Assembly (NCBI GenBank): GCA_963788225.1
Contig: CAWBGI010000002.1
Location: forward strand, 496,001 to 560,000
DNA from: Sulfotelmatobacter sp963788225
GTDB taxonomy: Bacteria; Acidobacteriota; Terriglobia; Terriglobales; Acidobacteriaceae
DNA length: 64,000 nucleotides
Reading direction: 5' to 3'
Of this stretch, positions 50,022-58,712 are shown in pieces; positions within the stretch are counted from its first letter, which is position 1, and each line of letters starts with the position of its first letter. The notes beneath the pieces are model-generated. The model did not search any database and was not told the DNA's origin. It was given only the letters and a program-made list of their open reading frames with translations. The translations under genes were made by a program, and so were the position numbers.

Positions 50022-53000
50022 ATGATGCGAAATGCGCAGTTTTCAAAAGTGAAATGGGCCTCAAAAGCCTTGCACCTGATCGTTGTTCTGGCCGTTCTTG
50101 CTTTCGGCTCGCTGCCGCTGCTTGCCCAATTCGACACCGGCACCATCACCGGCACGGTGACTGACGCATCAGGTGCGGTCGTAGCGAACGCTACGGTCAC
50201 AGTGATGAATACCGGCACGGGGTTTCGGAAAAGGCTGGTCACCGATCAGAGTGGCGATTTCGTAGCTTCCTCAGTGCCTTTCGGGATTTATGTAGTAACG
50301 GTCCGCGCCACCGGTTTCGCCGAAACCAAGAGCAACGAAATCCGGCTAAACGTGGGCGCCACCGTGAAAGTTAATCTGGTCGTGGCGGTCGCGTCTTCGC
50401 AGGAGAGTATCCAAGTCACGGGTACGCTTACGACGGTCGATACCTCCTCGAGTACGGCGGGCACGACGCTGGACACCAACCAGATCGCCAACCTGCCCAT
50501 CAACGGACGCGATGTCAGCGACTTCCTGGCGATCGCTCCCGGTTCGGTGAACTCCACCGGATTCTTCCAGGGCAGCGTCAATGGAATGGAGAATATTTTC
50601 ACCGGGCTGAACATCACTTTGGACGGCCAGAGCGCGATGCGCGGCGATATCAACGGCTTCCTCGATACCGAAGGCCAGGAGGGGGCGCGCATCACGCGAG
50701 CCAGTGTGGATAGCGTTCAGGAGATCGACTATTCCAACAGCGGCTACACCGCGGAAAATGGCCACTCGCTTGGCCCGCAGATGAACATCATCACGAAAGC
50801 CGGGACCAATAATTTCCATGGCGAGTTATTTGAATTTTTCCGCAACAACGCTCTCGATGCCTATGATTATTTTCAGACGTCGAAGCAGCCTTTGAGGCTC
50901 AACCAGTTCGGCGGCAATATCGGCGGCCCCATCATCAGAAACAAGCTCTTTTTCTTCGCGAACTATGAGGGCGACCGCACGATAGTTACTCTGTTCAACG
51001 CTCTGAACCATACGCTGAGCGCGTACCCCCGGTCACAGTTCGTGGCGTCCATGCAGCCGGTATTGGCACAGATGGCGCCTATCCCAGCCGGCTGCAACGG
51101 CATTCCTGCGCCCGCGAACTGCGTCTATCCCGGCTTTACAGACGCAAATCCCGCCGAAGGCTCAGACATGATTTACGATCCGGTTTCGCTTCCCACCAGA
51201 GTTCGCGAGGACACCGGCTCGGTAAGGATCGACGACAACATTTCGGATAAGGACCGCATTTTCTTCCGCTACAACATCAACGATTCCCTGACCAACGATA
51301 CCTATGGCCCGAACATGGGGCAGGTGTCGCCGCAGGCCTTGAGAACGCAGCTGGCAAAAGTCGATGAGACGCATACCTTCAACTCGACCACGCTGAACGA
51401 GTTCAGCGTAGCCATCAACCGTTTCCATTCCAACACTAATTCTGACACTCCTACGCCGCTGGTCGGGTTTGCCGGTTTCTTCAAGGACCTGGGATCGCTG
51501 CCGGGGGCGAACACTTTCAATCAGATTAACGCGTTCGGCGACGTGGAGATTTTTGACAACGTAAGCAAGACCATCGGGCGGCACACGATCAAGTTTGGTC
51601 CGCAGATTCGTATTAACCGCAACAACGAGTGGCTGAGGCCACAACAGACCTACGACTACGCCAGTATTTCCAACCTGGAAACCAATACTGTTTTCGTTCT
51701 GCAGAAAATCGGGTACCCAGGATTTGTTGGCAACCGGAATTCCAACTGGGATTTCTATTTCCAGGACGACTGGAAGGTAAATAAGAATCTGACCCTGAAC
51801 CTCGGCCTGCGATACGACTACAACACTGTGTGGGCGACCGGGGCAAACCAGGGGCAGAATTTCGATGTCGCCACACAGGCGCTTCTGCCCGCCAACCAAG
51901 CTGCATACACTGCGCCAAAAGGCGACATAGCCCCTCGCGTGGGCTTCGCCTGGGATCCGTATGGCAGGGGAAAGACCGCCATTCACGGGTATGTGGGTTT
52001 GTTCTACAATCCCATGCACTTCAACTTCACCACGACTCCCAACGTGCCCGCGCTCGCAAGCTATAACGACAACATTTTTCAGGCGATCTTCGGCAACCCC
52101 CCGTTTTCGATCAACTATCCCTCGCCCAATCCTCCGCTGATCGCGGGAACAGCCAACGTAAACGCGTTTCCGCGGAATCCCAAAGACCAGTCTTCCACCA
52201 GCTGGCTGTTCGGCATTGATCAGGAAGTCGCGCGCAACACGATCCTGACCATCAATTACGTCGGCAACAATGTTCACCACATGCAGGCCAACGTAGACTT
52301 TGCCGCTTTGAACTTCAACCCCATGAACCCAGTCACTGGCGCTCGCCCGTATTCTGGTTTCGCGAACGAGAACGTAGACTCCGGCGAACTCGGTTCCAAT
52401 TACAACGCCCTCCAGGCCAAGCTGCACCGCCAGGAGGGAAGGCTTACTCTCGAGGCGAACTACACGTGGTCTCACGAAATAGACGATATGGTCAACGTTT
52501 TCAGCCCGGGTTTCGAGAGCCCGTACACTCCCATCTACGACCATGGCAGCGGAGATTGGGACGTACGGAACAATTTCACGGGTAGCGCGCTCTACAGTTT
52601 GCCCGAGTTGAAGGGCTCCAATACGCTGGTTCGCGAAGTGCTGGGCGGATGGCAGACCTCCGGCATCGTGCAGGCTCGCTCAGGACTTCCGACCAACATC
52701 ACACTCATCAGCGGATTTTTTGGCAATCCTGTGCGGCCGAACTATGTGCCCGGACAGCCACTTCTTGTTCCCAATGCCAATTGGCCCTATTCGAGCTATA
52801 ACATCAACGCTTTCTCGATCGAACCGACCTACGATGGAACTCCGGGCGCTACGCTCGGAAGCGTTGGGCGCAATGCCCTGCGCGGTCCGGCCTACTTCCA
52901 GCTCGATTTCTCCGGAATGAAGAACTTCGTGATTACGGAGCGGGTGACGATGCAATTCCGGGCTGATATTTTCAACATCTTTAACCATCCAAACTTTGCA

Positions 53001-53177
53001 AACCCCGACGGCGGTATCTGCACCGGTGTCGCATATGCGTCGGGAAGTACGCCGGCGGCATGTACCGTCAATACCAATTTCGGCCGGACCGGCCAAACCG
53101 TTGCCAGCGAAAATGGGACTCAGATCGGAGGCGGCACTGCACGCCAAACTCAATTCTCGCTCAAGTTCATTTTCTGA
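50022..53177 (+). CDS. Oar-like TonB-dependent outer-membrane receptor (glycan locus)
   Basis: This is a 1,051-residue exported receptor. The ATG at 50022, after AGGGAGA, starts a signal peptide ending LPLLAQ; the upstream in-frame extension is rejected. A carboxypeptidase-regulatory-like Ig domain (about 37-120) precedes the plug with LPINGRDVSDF, then a long barrel ending in SLKFIF with a terminal Phe. It would import a glycan or oligosaccharide. Downstream genes encode mannose-6-phosphate isomerase and an esterase, and an alpha-mannosidase operon lies close by, so a mannose-containing substrate is plausible. A strong hairpin follows the gene. It shares architecture with the receptor at 1700 but has its own barrel sequence. 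Confidence 0.88.
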   Translation: MMRNAQFSKVKWASKALHLIVVLAVLAFGSLPLLAQFDTGTITGTVTDASGAVVANATVTVMNTGTGFRKRLVTDQSGDFVASSVPFGIYVVTVRATGFAETKSNEIRLNVGATVKVNLVVAVASSQESIQVTGTLTTVDTSSSTAGTTLDTNQIANLPINGRDVSDFLAIAPGSVNSTGFFQGSVNGMENIFTGLNITLDGQSAMRGDINGFLDTEGQEGARITRASVDSVQEIDYSNSGYTAENGHSLGPQMNIITKAGTNNFHGELFEFFRNNALDAYDYFQTSKQPLRLNQFGGNIGGPIIRNKLFFFANYEGDRTIVTLFNALNHTLSAYPRSQFVASMQPVLAQMAPIPAGCNGIPAPANCVYPGFTDANPAEGSDMIYDPVSLPTRVREDTGSVRIDDNISDKDRIFFRYNINDSLTNDTYGPNMGQVSPQALRTQLAKVDETHTFNSTTLNEFSVAINRFHSNTNSDTPTPLVGFAGFFKDLGSLPGANTFNQINAFGDVEIFDNVSKTIGRHTIKFGPQIRINRNNEWLRPQQTYDYASISNLETNTVFVLQKIGYPGFVGNRNSNWDFYFQDDWKVNKNLTLNLGLRYDYNTVWATGANQGQNFDVATQALLPANQAAYTAPKGDIAPRVGFAWDPYGRGKTAIHGYVGLFYNPMHFNFTTTPNVPALASYNDNIFQAIFGNPPFSINYPSPNPPLIAGTANVNAFPRNPKDQSSTSWLFGIDQEVARNTILTINYVGNNVHHMQANVDFAALNFNPMNPVTGARPYSGFANENVDSGELGSNYNALQAKLHRQEGRLTLEANYTWSHEIDDMVNVFSPGFESPYTPIYDHGSGDWDVRNNFTGSALYSLPELKGSNTLVREVLGGWQTSGIVQARSGLPTNITLISGFFGNPVRPNYVPGQPLLVPNANWPYSSYNINAFSIEPTYDGTPGATLGSVGRNALRGPAYFQLDFSGMKNFVITERVTMQFRADIFNIFNHPNFANPDGGICTGVAYASGSTPAACTVNTNFGRTGQTVASENGTQIGGGTARQTQFSLKFIF

Positions 53178-53195
53178 TTATTCCCCCCGCCAAGC

Positions 53196-53227
53196 CACGG
53201 CAGCAACAATCGAACGTTGCTGCCGTG
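53196..53227 (+). terminator. 12-bp perfect hairpin after the receptor gene
   Basis: CACGGCAGCAAC (53196-53207) pairs with GTTGCTGCCGTG (53216-53227) around an 8-base loop, 18 bases after the receptor stop. It lacks a strong U tract, so it may terminate or attenuate transcription into the isomerase gene. Confidence 0.6.
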
Positions 53228-53254
53228 TTCGACCCTCTCACGAATCAAAGATAA

Positions 53255-55016
53255 ATGTCGGAGCCATACATCTCGAACTACGATAAGCATCCCGTAGTTC
53301 ATGTCTCCGATTCTCGTGACGACTGCGAGGTGGGGTGGCAGGCCGTCGGCCAGCGCCTGAAAGCGAGTGTGCGGCCTGGCCGGTTCGTAATGTGTGTCGA
53401 GTGTTATCCCGGCTGTTTCGAAAAAGAAATTGAAAAACAGTTGGTCCGCGCACTGGAGCCGCAGATCGTGCTGCGCGCCGGGGATTGTTATCTGCCGGAG
53501 AGCGCCATTCAATCCCTCTGTGCGCGCGATCTGGGCGACGATCCGGTGTTTGCCTTCATGGGCAAGTATGAGCTTTCCGACTTCCTGGACGAACGCGAAC
53601 TCGCGAAACAGAAAAGCCGCCTTCGCCAGGCATCGGGGCTTGCGCTCGTAATCGGCACAGGCGCAACTCTGCTCGCCGAGGAATGGGACCTTCTCGTCTA
53701 CTGCGACATGGCGAGGTGGGAGATCCAGCAGCGGCAGCGGGCCGGGGAAATTACGAACCTCGGTTTGCAGAATTGCGCTGAGCGCCCGCAGGCGAAATAC
53801 AAACGCGCATTCTTTGTTCGACTGGCGCGCCGCGGACCGCTTGAAAAAAACGCTGATTTCTAAAATTGACTTTCTGCTGGACACAAATCAGCGCGATGTG
53901 CCAAAGATGATCACCGGCAGCCAGCATCTGCAAGGCTTGCAGAAGGCCGCGCATCGGCCTTTTCGCGTGGTGCCCTTCTTCGATCCCGGACCCTGGGGCG
54001 GGCAATGGATGAAGGAAATTTGCGACCTTCCCCGCGAGACCGAGAACTACGCCTGGTGCTTTGATTGTGTGCCGGAAGAGAACAGTCTCCTGCTCGGCTT
54101 CGGCGACGTAAACTTAGAGATCCCGTCGATTAATTTGGTCTTCCGGCATCCCCATCAGCTCCTCGGCGAAGCGGTGCATGCGCGTTTCGGGACCGAGTTC
54201 CCCATCCGCTTCGATTTTCTCGACACCATGGATGGCGGAAATCTTTCGTTTCAGGTGCACCCGCTGACCGAATACATTCAACAACAGTTTGGAATGGCGT
54301 ATACGCAGGACGAAAGTTACTACCTTCTGGATGCCGGAGACGGAGGGTGTGTATTTCTCGGAGTCAAAGAGAACGTCGATTGCAAACAAATGATGGCGGA
54401 TCTGTTAGAGGCGCAGGAGGGCGCGATTCAGTTTGACGCCGACAAGTACGTCAACCGATTTCCCGCCAGGAAGCACGACCATTTCCTGATTCCGGCCGGA
54501 ACGCCGCATTGCTCGGGCAAGAACAGCATGGTGCTGGAGATTAGCGCGACCCCCTACATCTTCACCTTCAAAATGTGGGACTGGGGACGGCTTGGCCTGG
54601 ACGGCACGCCGCGCCCGATCCATCTGCAACACGGGTTTCGAAATATTCAGTGGGACCGGATGACGCCCTGGGTCGAGAGAAACCTCATCAACGTTATCGA
54701 ACCGGTTGCCGAAGGCCCGGGATGGCAGGAAGAGCGTACCGGGCTTCACGAACGTGAATTCATCGAGACACGGCGGCATTGGTTCAGTGCGCCCGCGCCG
54801 CACTCCACAAATGGGGGCGTAAATGTCCTGAACCTCTGCGAAGGACGAGAAGCCGTGGTGGAGAGTCCGACTGGAAAATTCCCGCCGCTCATCGTCCACT
54901 ATGCGGAAACCTTCATTGTTCCTGCTGCGGTTGGCGATTACGTGATCCGGCCCCATGGTTCGTCCGAAGGGCAGCGATGCGCAACGATCAAGGCGTATGT
55001 TCGCACGCATCCGTAG
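53255..55016 (+). pseudogene. class I mannose-6-phosphate isomerase, frameshifted
   Basis: Two overlapping frames together encode one roughly 586-residue isomerase of the long class I type, which has an N-terminal nucleoside-kinase-like domain. Frame 1 (53255-53863) covers the first part up to YKRAFFV. Frame 2 (open to 55016) continues DWRAADRLKK, PFFDPGPWGGQWMKE, QVHPLTEY, DESYY and GTPHCSG, with the Gln, His and Glu metal ligands intact. One extra base at about 53816-53819 breaks the frame. The second ORF has an ATG at 53814 but no SD, so it is unlikely to be an independent gene. It may be a real mutation, a sequencing error or, less likely, a programmed shift. The intact enzyme would interconvert mannose 6-phosphate and fructose 6-phosphate. 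Confidence 0.82.
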
Positions 55017-55051
55017 GGAGAGATGAAACCTTAGCCCGCTAGGGAGGCCTT

Positions 55052-55969
55052 ATGAGATCAATTTTTCGTTTCTGCCCCATCCTGATCTTCTATACGTTTT
55101 GCTCCATCTTCGCCGGTTCTCAGGACAAAACGACCACGCTCTCTGCGACGGCTCACTGGGCTTCCACGGTCAGTGAGAAATATGAAATTCATCCCGACAT
55201 TACCTACGGCACAGAAAACAATTACCAGCTGAAACTCGACGTATGGCAGCGGAAGGGCGCCAAGACGGCCGTACCGACGTTGATCTATTACCACGGGGGC
55301 GGCTGGGTGATCGGCGATCGTACTGGCGCCACGCTTCTTTTTCTGCCGTATCTGGAGATGGGCTGGAATGTGATCAACGTGGAATACCGCATGGCAAGCG
55401 TTTCACTCGCTCCTGCTGCGGTGGAGGACTGCCGGTGCGCTCTTCGTTGGGCGGTGAGGAACGCGAAACAGTTCAACATCGACACCGATCGAATCGTCTT
55501 GACAGGCCATTCTGCGGGCGGCCACTTATCTTTAATTACCGGGATGCTGCCCGAAGGGACCGGCCTCGATAACAATTGCTACGGGAACGAAAAATTGAAA
55601 GTCGCCGCGATCATCAACTGGTACGGCATCAGCGACGTGGCCGATCTGATTCAGGGACCCAACCTGAAGACCTACGCGGTCATGTGGGTGGGCAGTCAAA
55701 GCGATGCACTCGCGATTGCAAAGCGGGTTTCGCCACTTAGCTACGTTCGCGCCGGGCTACCGCCGATTCTGAGTATTCATGGGGATGCCGACCCCGTCGT
55801 GCCCTATGACCAGTCGATGCGGCTGCACCAGGCGCTCACTGCGGCAGGAGTCCCGAATGAACTGGTGACGATTAAAGGCAGCGGACACGGGCAGTTTAAG
55901 GAAGCGGAACTCGAAGACGCCTACCAGAAGATCCACGAATTCCTGCGCACGCACGGCCTGCTTCCGTGA
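55052..55969 (+). CDS. exported alpha/beta-hydrolase (esterase/lipase, BD-FAE-like)
   Basis: The 305-residue protein starts at the ATG 55052 behind GGGAGG, with a signal peptide of about 22 residues. The oxyanion motif HGGGW is at 81-85, the nucleophile elbow GHSAGG has Ser154, the acid is Asp247 in HGDADPVVP and the base His279 in GSGHG. The triad is complete and the family is carboxylesterase/HSL-like, often acetyl or feruloyl esterases on polysaccharides. It lies 35 bases after the isomerase, in the same direction, and a mannosidase operon follows on the other strand. Deacetylation of a mannose-containing glycan is a reasonable inference. Confidence 0.88.
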   Translation: MRSIFRFCPILIFYTFCSIFAGSQDKTTTLSATAHWASTVSEKYEIHPDITYGTENNYQLKLDVWQRKGAKTAVPTLIYYHGGGWVIGDRTGATLLFLPYLEMGWNVINVEYRMASVSLAPAAVEDCRCALRWAVRNAKQFNIDTDRIVLTGHSAGGHLSLITGMLPEGTGLDNNCYGNEKLKVAAIINWYGISDVADLIQGPNLKTYAVMWVGSQSDALAIAKRVSPLSYVRAGLPPILSIHGDADPVVPYDQSMRLHQALTAAGVPNELVTIKGSGHGQFKEAELEDAYQKIHEFLRTHGLLP

Positions 55970-55977
55970 ATCCCAAG

Positions 55978-57138
55978 CTAATAGTGCAGGTTGGGGCCTT
56001 CGAGCCTGATTTCCTCATTGCCGTCCCCTCGCACGACAAGAGTTCCATCGGATTGCCGGACATCTTCGATTTGTGTCCATTGCGGCGGCGTCGGGTGCAG
56101 AAATAGATCGTACTGCGTCTCGGAGTGCGAACCCCGGGGGATGGTGGCAAGCACGGGCGTATCGAACAAACTGCGCATCTTACGGGCGTGGTCGAGTCCT
56201 AGCGGCATAGGGCTGTTGCCGAACTCTACGCCGCGGACCCTGGTTGTTCCATTCCACGGAGAATGCGTGCGGGCGCGGTTTTCCTCCCAGAGCGCAATCC
56301 AGGGAAAAAGTGTGCGGTCAAAAGAGTACCCGGCGATCAAGGCGTGCCGCCGATTGTGAACCGCGATAAAAGCATTTCCGCTACCGGAAGCGGTCAGCAG
56401 TGCAGCCACAAAACCGGTTCCATCTCGCAAGAAGGGTTGCGAGAGATCGACCGGTTCACCGCTCGTCGACGGCGCATACGGCCACCGGTACTCCTCGTTG
56501 TTCGCAAGAAGTTCGTGACCCTCATACCCAAGAGGCCAGGTCAGCCCGTGAGCACCTGATACAAACAGGTTCGCTTCACCGCCTGCGAACAAGGGCTCAC
56601 CGAAAGCTGCGTGCTGCACCCATTGAAATTCGACCTCGCCGCTGCTCCGGTTCGTAACCACCTCCCTTATGCGAGCGATGAAAGCATTCGCAGCCAGAGA
56701 AAGCTCACGGCGAAAGTTCAGCTGTTGAAAGGGAAGTGTGACTTCCATCGCCAGCTTTGCGAGATGATCGTCCGATGCCGCAGAAATGATCTTCCACTCG
56801 GCGCTGGCGGCTTCGCCGTGCAATGGCAGTCCGCTCTCGGCCTCGTCCCCTGACGGCATGCCGAAGTAGCCGAGCGCCACTGCGTGTCCGGTGTAGCCGC
56901 AGAGGAACCTGCCGACGGGACCATCGCCATACAGTGCGGCGTGTTCACGCGAAGAAAACGTTTGCGGTTCGATCGTCGGCCAGGGCGACTCCCAGAGTGC
57001 ATTGACCGGAGAACCACAGAGGCGGAAGTCCGCAATGTGCCCACCCCCGGGCAGCACCGTAAGTTCGACCATCCCATTCGAGAGACGGTATGCCCGGCGA
57101 TTTTTCCACTGAACGGCATCCGCGGCGCAGCGCGACAT
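55978..57138 (-). CDS. aldose 1-epimerase-like (mutarotase fold) protein
   Basis: The 386-residue protein is the last gene of the minus-strand operon; its ATG abuts the TGA of the preceding SDR gene with no gap. The sequence shows a galactose-mutarotase beta-sandwich pattern: a NGMVELTVLPGGGHIADFRL opening, LPLHGEAA in the middle, NRSSGEVEFQWVQHAAFGEPL, then a barrel-closing LGLDHARKMRSLFD and a C-terminal hairpin. The canonical NH(S/T)YF histidine motif of GalM is not evident, but HGE and QHAAFGEP histidines are in comparable places. It is likely a sugar epimerase or binding protein acting on products of the locus. Substrate unknown. Confidence 0.7.
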   Translation of the reverse strand: MSRCAADAVQWKNRRAYRLSNGMVELTVLPGGGHIADFRLCGSPVNALWESPWPTIEPQTFSSREHAALYGDGPVGRFLCGYTGHAVALGYFGMPSGDEAESGLPLHGEAASAEWKIISAASDDHLAKLAMEVTLPFQQLNFRRELSLAANAFIARIREVVTNRSSGEVEFQWVQHAAFGEPLFAGGEANLFVSGAHGLTWPLGYEGHELLANNEEYRWPYAPSTSGEPVDLSQPFLRDGTGFVAALLTASGSGNAFIAVHNRRHALIAGYSFDRTLFPWIALWEENRARTHSPWNGTTRVRGVEFGNSPMPLGLDHARKMRSLFDTPVLATIPRGSHSETQYDLFLHPTPPQWTQIEDVRQSDGTLVVRGDGNEEIRLEGPNLHY

Positions 57139-57897
57139 TCAGATGCTGAGGCCCCCGTCAATGGGAAACGCGACGCCGGTTACGAATCCCGCTTCCGGCG
57201 AAACCAGATAAAGCGCAGCCTGTGCAATCTCTTCTGCAGTGCCGAATCGCCCCATCGGCTGGCGGGCGATGAAGTTCTTGCGGGCTTCCGCAGGATCGGG
57301 AAATGCGGCGAGGCGCTGCGCCAGCGACGGCGTGTCGACCGTGCCGGGGCACAAGCAGTTCACTCGTATGTTGTCGCGGACGTAGTCGAGAGCCATCGAT
57401 TTTGTAAGTCCAATCACGGCCGCTTTCGTCGCCGTATAGCACGCGCGATCTACCACCGTGCGTAAAGCGGTCGCGGAAGCTGTATTGAGGATCACCCCTC
57501 CGCCTTGTGCTTTAAATTTCGGAATGATCGCGTGACAGAACAAGTACATGCTCTTCACATTGATCGCCATGGCGCGGTCCCATTGCTCTTCGCTGATGGC
57601 CTCAACCTTGCCCACCGGAACGATGCCCGCATTGTTGAAGAGAATGTCAACGCGGCCGAATTTATCGGTTGCCGAGCGGAGAACGTTTTGCACGTCCTCT
57701 CGTTGACTGACATCGGCAGTGACCGCCAAACAGTTGCCGCCTGCTCTTTCGATCTGACCTGAAAGCTCATCCAGGAGTTTGCGGTCGATGTCAACCGCGA
57801 CGATCTTCGCACCTTCACGCGCGAATAATACGGCGGAGGCTGTGCCGATTCCGGCGGCCGCACCGGTGATGATGGCGGTCTTGCCCTCAAGCTTCAT
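57139..57897 (-). CDS. short-chain dehydrogenase/reductase (first of a tandem pair)
   Basis: The 252-residue classical SDR has the Rossmann motif TGAAAGIG (11-18), Asp36 at the end of the second strand (NAD preference), NNAG (88-91), Ser141, and YxxxK at Tyr154/Lys158. It would oxidise a sugar or sugar-acid hydroxyl. The start overlaps the upstream SDR stop as ATGA. The flanking dehydratase and lactonase genes suggest an oxidative route for a hexose or uronic acid, with this enzyme reducing or oxidising a keto-sugar intermediate. The SDR assignment is firm; the substrate is inferred from context only. Confidence 0.9.
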   Translation of the reverse strand: MKLEGKTAIITGAAAGIGTASAVLFAREGAKIVAVDIDRKLLDELSGQIERAGGNCLAVTADVSQREDVQNVLRSATDKFGRVDILFNNAGIVPVGKVEAISEEQWDRAMAINVKSMYLFCHAIIPKFKAQGGGVILNTASATALRTVVDRACYTATKAAVIGLTKSMALDYVRDNIRVNCLCPGTVDTPSLAQRLAAFPDPAEARKNFIARQPMGRFGTAEEIAQAALYLVSPEAGFVTGVAFPIDGGLSI

Positions 57898-58712
57898 TTG
57901 TGAGTCGCGGCCCCCGTGCCACCTTCCTGAAAGCCCATTCCTCCGGCAGGCACAAGCATGCCGCCATCCACCAGCAAAGCTGCTCCAGTAATAAAGGAGG
58001 CCATCGGTGATGCGAGATAGACGATGGAGTCGGCGACCTCTTCCGCTCTGCCCATACGGCCCAGCGGGTGCATGCGATCACAAGTGCGCATAACTTTCTC
58101 GGGATCGTCTGACAAACCAGCGGCCCAGCGCAGCATGGGGGTGTCGATCGCCCCAGGGCAGACGCAATTCACACGGATACCATTCTTCGCATAATCCAGC
58201 GACATGGCGCGCGTGAGTCCCAGCAAACCGTGCTTCGAAGTGACATAGGCAACCGAGTTCCCGATTGCCGTCATGCTCTGCACCGAGCCGACGATCACGA
58301 TTGCGCCGCCGCGGCGCTTAAGCATGTGGGGAACGACAAACTTCGAGACCAGAAAACACCCTTTCAGGTTGATCCCCATCAAGCGGTCCCAATTTTCTTC
58401 GGTAGTGGTTACAGCGTCGCCGTAAAGCTGGATGCCGGCATTGCTGACCAATATGTCGATGCCTCCGAACTTCCTGACAGCCGCATCAACGGCTTGCGAG
58501 ACCTCAACGGCGACACTGACGTTACAGGAAAAGAATTCGCAGATCGCCCCGCCCTTGGCGATTGCGGCGGCGCCTTTGTGCCCGGCATCACGGTCAATGT
58601 CGAAGATAGCGACGGCCGCTCCGAGTCCGGCCAGCTTTCGCGCTGTGGCTTCTCCAATTCCCATCGCGCCGCCGGTCACGATGGCAACTTTGCCTGCGAA
58701 ATCAATGTTCAT
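57894..58712 (-). CDS. short-chain dehydrogenase/reductase (second of the tandem pair)
   Basis: The 272-residue classical SDR has TGGAMGIG (13-20), Asp38 for NAD, SNAG (90-93), Ser143, Tyr156 and Lys160. Its C-terminus has an extra Gly-rich tail (VPAGGMGFQEGGTG). It overlaps the mannosidase gene at its start and the other SDR at its end, both by ATGA, so the three are translationally coupled. It differs enough from the neighbouring SDR to suggest a different substrate. A dehydrogenase for a mannose- or uronate-derived polyol, lactone or keto-acid is plausible. Confidence 0.9.
   Translation of the reverse strand: MNIDFAGKVAIVTGGAMGIGEATARKLAGLGAAVAIFDIDRDAGHKGAAAIAKGGAICEFFSCNVSVAVEVSQAVDAAVRKFGGIDILVSNAGIQLYGDAVTTTEENWDRLMGINLKGCFLVSKFVVPHMLKRRGGAIVIVGSVQSMTAIGNSVAYVTSKHGLLGLTRAMSLDYAKNGIRVNCVCPGAIDTPMLRWAAGLSDDPEKVMRTCDRMHPLGRMGRAEEVADSIVYLASPMASFITGAALLVDGGMLVPAGGMGFQEGGTGAATHK

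Noticed and set aside
51162..52544. 460-codon minus-strand ORF inside the second receptor gene
   Set aside because: Antisense shadow; the receptor frame has a signal peptide, plug and barrel.
53814..55016. The 3' part of the isomerase as an independent gene starting at 53814
   Set aside because: It lacks an SD and its first residues continue the protein family exactly from the preceding frame, so a frameshift explains it better.
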